Made by a program: the position numbers and the translations under genes
In this document: one piece after another, positions 58,743 to 64,000 of the stretch
Layout of the letters: every line of letters starts with the position of its first letter
Numbering within the stretch: the first letter of the stretch is position 1
Assembly: GCA_963920635.1 (NCBI GenBank)
Contig: OY987308.1
Location: 3,724,225-3,788,224 of the forward strand
Length of the DNA stretch: 64,000 nucleotides
Reading direction: 5' to 3'
Source of the DNA: Pseudeuparius sepicola
Taxonomy: Eukaryota; Arthropoda; Insecta; Coleoptera; Anthribidae
Notes under the pieces: generated by a model
The model's database searches: none
The model's input: only the letters and a program-made list of their open reading frames with translations
Told to the model about the DNA's origin: nothing

Positions 58743-60486
58743 CAGGGTGACATAGAAAAAAGTACATTACATAGTGCCACACCCATAGAGGACACTAAAA
58801 TAAGAAAAAAAGTTCCTATGAACATGGGTCCGCAAGGCCTTCGGTTAAAAGATACGGGGTGTTGAATTGTAATTTTTTTTATTTATTTGCACAAACAATG
58901 ATAAATACCTCAACAATTAAATTGTAATGGTATGATGAAAAATATGATTAATTAAAACAAAACATTAAGGTTTTAGAAGATGTTCAAATTGTTGCCCTTG
59001 TACTTCAATACATTTTTCCAGTCTTCTTCTTAATGATTGACGGCATCTTTTAAATATTCCTGGGTCATTACGAAATCTATCTGCCGATTCCATAATTCTT
59101 GTCCAAATATTCCTTTGCCACTCGAGAAAAGTGAGCTGGCGCCCCATCATGCATGTAATACATTCTTCCAGTAATGGCCAATGGGACATCCTCTAATAAT
59201 GTGTTTAAATCATTCTCCAAGAAATTTCGATACAGTGCACCTGTCAATCGATTGGGCAATCGAAATGGGCCAATTAAGTAATTGTCGATTATACCTGCCC
59301 ACACATTAATAGAAAACCCATATTAGTGACTTCGAATTAGAGTTTAATGAGGATTTTCATCACTCCAATAGTGCATGTTATGTAGGTCCAGAATACCATC
59401 ACGACTAAAACCAGCTTCGTCAGTAAACAAAATTGATGAAATAATGTTTTGTCTTTGGTTTTGCAACCATTCGCAAAATTGTACACGAGGAAAAAAGTCA
59501 TGTTGAAATAGTGAATGAATTTTTTGGAAATGGTATGGGCGAAGAAGTTGTTCTTTCAAAATTTGTCTAACTGATTCACGGTTAACGTTTCGCACCGCTG
59601 AACTTATTTTCCTGGTGCTTGTTCTCGGATTATTTTCTACCATTCGTAAAACAGTTTCTTCATTTTGCACAGTGCGACGAGTTCTGGAAACCCCTCTATT
59701 CACTTTTGGTTTTCTAAAACAGCCATCTTCTCCCAAACGCCTATGCACATCAATAAATGTTCGAACATTAGGAACTTGTTTTAAAGGATATCTTTCTCGA
59801 TAGATACGTTGAGCTTCGTAAGAATTTGATCTAGCTTCGCCGTAACACATAATCATGTCCCTGTATTCTTCAAAAGTATAGTGAACCATTTTTGAAATCA
59901 ATTTTGAATCATCAATGAGAAAACCAATAAAAAAACTTAAACAAGAACACAAAATACCTACTACCTAATAACAATTATTAAATTAGTTTGTCAGGTGTCA
60001 TTATGACACATTATTTCATTGTTACTTATCATTGTTTTTGCAAAGGTTACTTTGATGCTTTTTGAATAAGTAATTTGCATGCATTGTCGGCTTTAGATGC
60101 ATTTGTACTGGAACCATTGCTTCTAGCGACTTGGACAAGGTATACCTTTCGTAAGTATAAAAGATGGGATAACATTTTTTCAGTCGAAAATAACATGCGC
60201 TGTATAGCAAAAAAGTTAGGACCGATTCAATAGAGATGGAACCCTGTAATGTAGAGCGTATTTGAATTTAGCATGATAAAAAAAACCTGTATACCACATT
60301 TTATCCATTTCTGGCGTCTCTGGCTAAAGACATTCGTAAAAAACAAAACAAAAAAAATTACAATTCAACACCCCGTATCTTTTAACCGAAGGCCTTGCGG
60401 ACCCATGTTCATAGGAACTTTTTTTCTTATTTTAGTGTCCTCTATGGTGTGGAACTATGTAATGTACTTTTTTCTATGTCACCCTG
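58743..60486 (-). mobile_element. IS630/mariner-type transposon with long TIRs, nested in a LINE
   Basis: The terminal inverted repeats are about 145 bp long (58743-58893 and about 60345-60486). They start cagggtgacatagaaaaaag and are flanked by TA on both sides. Gene content is a single minus-strand transposase (see separate entry). It lies inside the 3' untranslated region of a minus-strand LINE, so it is the younger insertion. Its left end repeats accggg-free phrases such as aaggccttgcggacccatgt in inverse order at the right. Confidence 0.8.
58967..59952 (-). pseudogene. DUF4817/DDE transposase, broken
   Basis: The N-terminus has the DUF4817 helix-turn-helix (VHYTFEEYRDMIMCYGEA, then AQRIYRERYP). 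It is followed by RTSTRKISSAV, the first catalytic Asp in FTDEAGFSRDG, and the YWSDENPH block. Two in-frame stops follow at about 59346 and 59331. The frame then continues with FSINVWAGIIDNYLIGP and the second Asp in MHDGAPAHFS. At about 59080-59095 a deletion removes the third acidic region (WPPRSPDLxPLDFFLWG in relatives). The C-terminal end (RRRLEKCIEVQGQQFEHLL) lies in another frame. It is inactive. Confidence 0.8.
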
Positions 60487-60666
60487 TATATACATATAAA
60501 TATATATTATACAAACCAATGCGGTACATGCCCAACAATAATTAAATTAACAGGTAGAGAACGACAACACCGTCACATGCATTATACATTCATAGTAAAA
60601 TATAACTTTGCCCTGTTTTTGAATTTCCGTTGACTGGATGCCAATTTGAGATCCAGTGGTAAAGAA

Positions 60667-62596
60667 TTAAAAAGTGATGGAGCAAAATACATGAAAGAAC
60701 CGTGAAAGAGAGGTAACATGCCGAGGTATGTGCATAAGCAAGGGATCTCTTCTGGGCCTATTCTGGACAGTATCTAACAAAGTAAGTTTAGTTCGTAGGT
60801 GAGTCGGTTTGCCTGTAGACAAAGTTTTATATACGAAACAGGCATAATGGAGACGTCTCCTAGTAAACAATTTTCCTTGATTATGCCGTTGATAATAAGG
60901 TGTAATATGGTCCCTTTTCCTCACATTTACAGCATAACGCATACAGGTGTTTTGTATAAGTTGCAATCTCTGTGCATTTTGAGCAGATAGACAAGGGCCA
61001 TATACAACGTCACAATAATCAAATTTTGATAAAATCAGGGATTCGACAAGTTTTAACTTAACATTTGCATCAAGCACAAATTTAAATTGGTATATAGATC
61101 TTAAAGTAGAGAAAGCTTTTTTTATAAGATCACTAACATGTGATTGAAAAGACATATTTGAATCTAAAACCACACCCAGATTTTTGCACTCATTTTTTTG
61201 TTCCAACTTGACTCCATTTAAAGAAAGCCTATTCGTCATATCTACCTTATAGCGCTGCACTTCAGTCCCCACTATCATGGAGACGGTTTTATTAGGATTA
61301 AGGTTTAGAGCGTTTTTGTTTGACCACTCAGAAATCAGCAGGAGGTCACGATTTAATTGAACGATTGACCTCTCCTGTTCATCAGGCAGAAAAGAAAGAT
61401 ACAACTGACTGTCGTCAGCATAAAGGTGTAACTTGCTCTGAATAAGAGAAGGCAGATCAGATGTATAAATAACAAAGAGCAAGGAACCCAATATAGATCC
61501 CTGCGGGACTCCCGAGGAGACCCCAATTAGATCAGAGATTGCATATTCGGAATCCACATTGAGTTTTGCCCGCTGACTCCGCCCCTGAAGGTACATAGCG
61601 AACCAACCCAAGGCACCCCCTACAACCCCGTAGTAATTAAGTTTAGCTAACAACAATCTATGGTCCAGAGAGTCAAATGCCTTAGAGTAATCCAACATAA
61701 CAACAGCAGTCACCATTCGCCGGTCAACATCCCCCAAGATGTCATCCACCAAATCAGCCAAAACCGTTGACGTACTATGGCCGCTCCTAAAACCAGATTG
61801 CCTCTGCGGTAAAACTTCAAAACGTTCAATATGATTCTTAAGTTGCATGTACACTAATTTTTCAAGGATTTTAGAAAATAGTGGTAACAAACTAAGTGGG
61901 CGCAAGTCGGATATTTCCTCAACTTTATCTTTCTTTGGTATAGGAGAAACGATAGCACATTTCCACCGAGTCGGAACTACACTATTAGTTAATGAAAAAT
62001 TAATGATATGGGTCAGCGCCGCACAACAATAAGGCAGACATAGCCTAAATATTTCACCACTTATCTATTCCCATTGCGTTACTTTTAATTTCAGATGCAA
62101 TATTTAGAATTTCCAATGAGCTAACCTGGTTAAATTGAAAACTATCTGTAACTTTGGCACACCTCTCAGTATTAAAAAATGCTACAGTATCGTTATCGGC
62201 TTTCATCCTATTTACAGAATTTATGAAATAGTCGTTGATCTTGTTAGGATCTCTTAAACCGTCTGGAAGCTCGTGTAAAATTTTAGAAGACTTTTTATAA
62301 ATATTAAGCCTGTCAAGAGTTTTCCACAAAGCCTGAGAATTATTAAAATTCAGATTTAATTGATTTTCAATATATGCTTTTTTCTCCCTACATATTGAAG
62401 CAGTGACATAATTTCGCAGTTGTTTGTAATATTCCCATTTAACTAGAGACTGCCGTACAGAGACTTGCAAATCTCGCAATGACTTACGATAATCCGATAA
62501 CGCCCTATCCCGAAGAGACATCATCAACTTAATATTAGGCATAATCCAAGGATTGGGTTTCTTTGTCACTCTGACACGCCTCAAAGGAGCATGCAT
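60667..62596 (-). pseudogene. Reverse transcriptase of the interrupted LINE
   Basis: The first frame (62596-62054) is the linker between endonuclease and RT. It has HAPLRRVRVTKKPNPWI and ends at a frameshift near 62060 in the SNAMGID motif. The second frame covers IVSPIPKKDK, LRPLSLLPLFSKILEKL, GFRSGHST, LDYSKAFDSLDH (motif A), SGVPQGSILG and LYADDSQLY (catalytic YADD). The thumb and C-terminus end at 60667. A single frameshift is the only lesion seen in the RT, so the copy is young. Confidence 0.85.
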
Positions 62597-62751
62597 AAAA
62601 ACATGTATAAAAACTACAGCAACATGCCCGCTTTGTTTAGAAGGAGCAACTAGAACGTCCCAGCCTTGTCTATCTGTCTTATTATAGTCTATCTCAGTCT
62701 TGATATTGTTGATAACGTTTGAAAAGAGTGTGCTGTATTAAATAGTTATTT

Positions 62752-62867
62752 ACATTGCGAGATGTGTAAGCGCACTTTTTTGGCCGAGGAGGTTGCTTAA
62801 CGCCAGTGTTGCCTCCGGTCTTAAAACTCTCTCTAAGGCCAAAAAGAGCTTACGCATCGAGCAATGT
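62752..62867. repeat. 116-bp palindromic MITE-like element
   Basis: The ends tacattgcgagatgtgtaagcgc and gcttacgcatcgagcaatgta are inverse complements, and the inner aaaaaagt/ggccaaaaa blocks also pair. The design resembles the heads of the units at 41661-42885. Confidence 0.55.
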
Positions 62868-63024
62868 ATTACATTTTTCCTACTACTGACAATTTCGTAT
62901 TAGGTAGCTAAGTACTTTGAATCTAAATACACTATGGAGTAGATTGTGAGCAATAATCTTCATAATAACCAATTATTACTAAAAATGATAATCAGTGTGT
63001 AGAATGCAGTGATAATAGAAAATA

Positions 63025-63095
63025 ACTTCTTGTGGGATTGAACCAGGGACCTACGAATTACTAGTCCCATGGCCTGACCATTCTGTAAAAGAAGT
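63025..63095 (-). tRNA. tRNA-like sequence, probably degenerate or SINE-derived
   Basis: Read on the minus strand, the 71-nt segment begins acttctt and ends aagaagt, a perfect 7-bp acceptor-like pairing. It contains ggactagtaattcgtagg, where the anticodon loop would carry AGT (threonine type). It also has ggttcaatccc, close to the B-box ggttcgantcc. The T stem is mismatched, so a working tRNA is unlikely. A tRNA pseudogene or SINE head is the best explanation. Confidence 0.35.
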
Positions 63096-63125
63096 GCTTG
63101 CTAAATTTTAACTTTTAGGCGGTTC

Positions 63126-63647
63126 TTATTTTTGACCTACATCAGAGCCCTCTGTAAATGGGTCGCCGAACTGTTTATTGTAACGTTCAATTTCCATTCT
63201 CGTCTTCTCTAATTCTGTGTAGCTGTCACTCCTGTCACTGCCTTCCGATCGATCGAGCAGTGTGACGTCATGACCATTCCAGCGCTTTTCTTGTCGTTTC
63301 AAATGAATATCTTGCAGGCACAACTTTATATAATTATTTATTGCAAATTAAATATTGCGATTTGAGAGCTGATATTTGGTATGTGCTCTTTCTATAGGTA
63401 GGCAAATATATTAAATAAATAAAAAAAATCTTCAAGTTCCCCAACAAAATCGTCGTGTTTTTGCGTTAACTATAAGTTAAATAACAAAGTATGAAAATTA
63501 AGTCAGCGACTTACACAAAATTGACCCAAGCCCCTGAACTGTGACTGATTCATAATATTTACGAGTTTTACGCATTCTGCCATAAGGAGAACTATAAATA
63601 ACATGAAAGAAATTTTTCTCCAATAAATTGTTAAGTTTCATATTCAT
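63126..63647 (-). CDS. Small two-exon gene, about 105 residues, unrecognised
   Basis: Exon 1 runs from ATG at 63647 to 63515 and ends at a strong donor gtaagtcg. Exon 2 runs from 63310 (after ...cctgcaag) to the TAA at 63126. The 204-bp intron is phase 1 and the two exons join in frame. Exon 1 is basic and Tyr-rich (SPYGRMRKTRKYYES). Exon 2 is charged, with a Ser/Asp run (DRSEGSDRSDSY) and a predicted helix (TELEKTRMEIERYNKQFGDPF). No signal peptide or membrane segment is evident. The composition is that of a real coding sequence, not a transposon. I do not recognise the family. A second ATG three codons in is an alternative start. Confidence 0.5.
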
Positions 63648-63844
63648 ATATCTATAAACAAAAAGTTAATTAACACAATAATTTAATAGTTATTCGAAAT
63701 CAAAACGCGCACTCGCGGGCTGCTCGTCCACAAAACACAACAAACATGGAAATACCACAAAAATCTTCTTCTTCTGGAATTCACGTTCTGGGCTTCGGTA
63801 CTTAGCAACGGGAAGATAGTTTTGATAATGAATGAAGGATAGCA

Positions 63845-63937
63845 TTGTTCCAACAATAGTGCTGAACCAGTTCTTGCGAATCAGAATGCGGAAAAGTAGA
63901 TCACCGAGAACCGGTTCCGAACTGCTGTTGGAACAAT
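63845..63937. repeat. 93-bp inverted repeat upstream of the small gene
   Basis: The words ttgttccaacaatagtgctgaaccagttct and their inverse at 63906-63937 (agaaccggttccgaactgc, then gttggaacaa) can fold into one hairpin. It is most likely a small non-autonomous element. The rest of 63650-64000 shows no coding region and may be promoter and 5' untranslated sequence. Confidence 0.5.
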
Positions 63938-64000
63938 CCCAATAACAGCCAAGGCGTCACCTTCTAAAAGACTAATATAATTCTGTGAACCAAGGTTCAC

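Larger units (their letters stand above)
58590..62700 (-). mobile_element. CR1-like LINE, interrupted by a DDE transposon
   Basis: The coding part lies at about 62700-60667 and the 3' untranslated part at about 60666-60489. The 3' end resumes at 58740-58590 and finishes in ccttaataaaggtgtatta followed by (tta)n. The intervening 58741-60488 is a separate DNA transposon inserted at a TA. The 5' end is truncated before the endonuclease domain. Confidence 0.75.

Overview
This window is eukaryotic nuclear DNA. It is AT-rich, introns have GT/AG borders, and several retrotransposon and DNA-transposon families are nested in one another. ZAD-type zinc-finger genes, DUF4817/DDE and Tc1 transposons, CR1-like LINEs and a Penelope-like element together point to an insect. 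A beetle is possible, but I cannot prove the order from sequence.

The main host locus is a minus-strand gene whose first three exons I can place exactly: 30351-30247, 28413-28081 and 23459-23095. They encode two tandem ZAD domains (Cys 4/7/46/49 and Cys 111/114/157/160), then an acidic, SUMO-motif-rich tail (267 residues, all GT-AG introns). Both ZADs are interrupted by a phase-0 intron at the same place. Exon 3 ends with two bases of a codon. Four C2H2 zinc-finger exons in the window start with an acceptor that supplies exactly the missing one base: one on the minus strand (from 1991 leftward) and three on the plus strand (from 44476, 45119 and 51423). The plus-strand exons have no recognisable 5' exon of their own here. 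The locus therefore looks like a shared ZAD N-terminus with a set of interchangeable or duplicated zinc-finger 3' exons, some in opposite orientation. This resembles the logic of Drosophila lola/mod(mdg4), but it is a hypothesis that RNA evidence must decide.

Layout: 1-2.0 kb, zinc-finger terminal exon (minus); 3.8-4.2 kb, LINE scrap; 6.1-10.2 kb, nearly complete CR1-like LINE; 10.9-12.0 kb, broken zinc-finger array; 13.0-14.6 kb, 820-bp duplication; 15.3-16.5 kb, LINE remnant; 17.6-18.8 kb, Penelope-like remnant; 18.8-20.5 kb, tandem repeat; 23.1-30.4 kb, ZAD exons with a hAT remnant, a 2.6-kb foldback and a LINE in the introns; 31-44 kb, repeat territory (foldbacks, TIR elements, a 326-bp satellite, a 0.4-kb tandem repeat); 44.5-48.6 kb, two duplicated zinc-finger exons with an expanding, partly frameshifted array; 49.6-51.0 kb, repeats; 51.4-52.7 kb, a damaged zinc-finger exon; 52.8-62.7 kb, Tc1, pogo/Tigger, R2/R4-type LINE, a DUF4817 transposon nested in a CR1-like LINE; 63.0-64 kb, a tRNA-like sequence and a small two-exon gene.

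Most coding potential outside the zinc-finger locus is dead transposon sequence. The likely host genes are the ZAD/zinc-finger exons and, less certainly, the small two-exon gene at 63647-63126.
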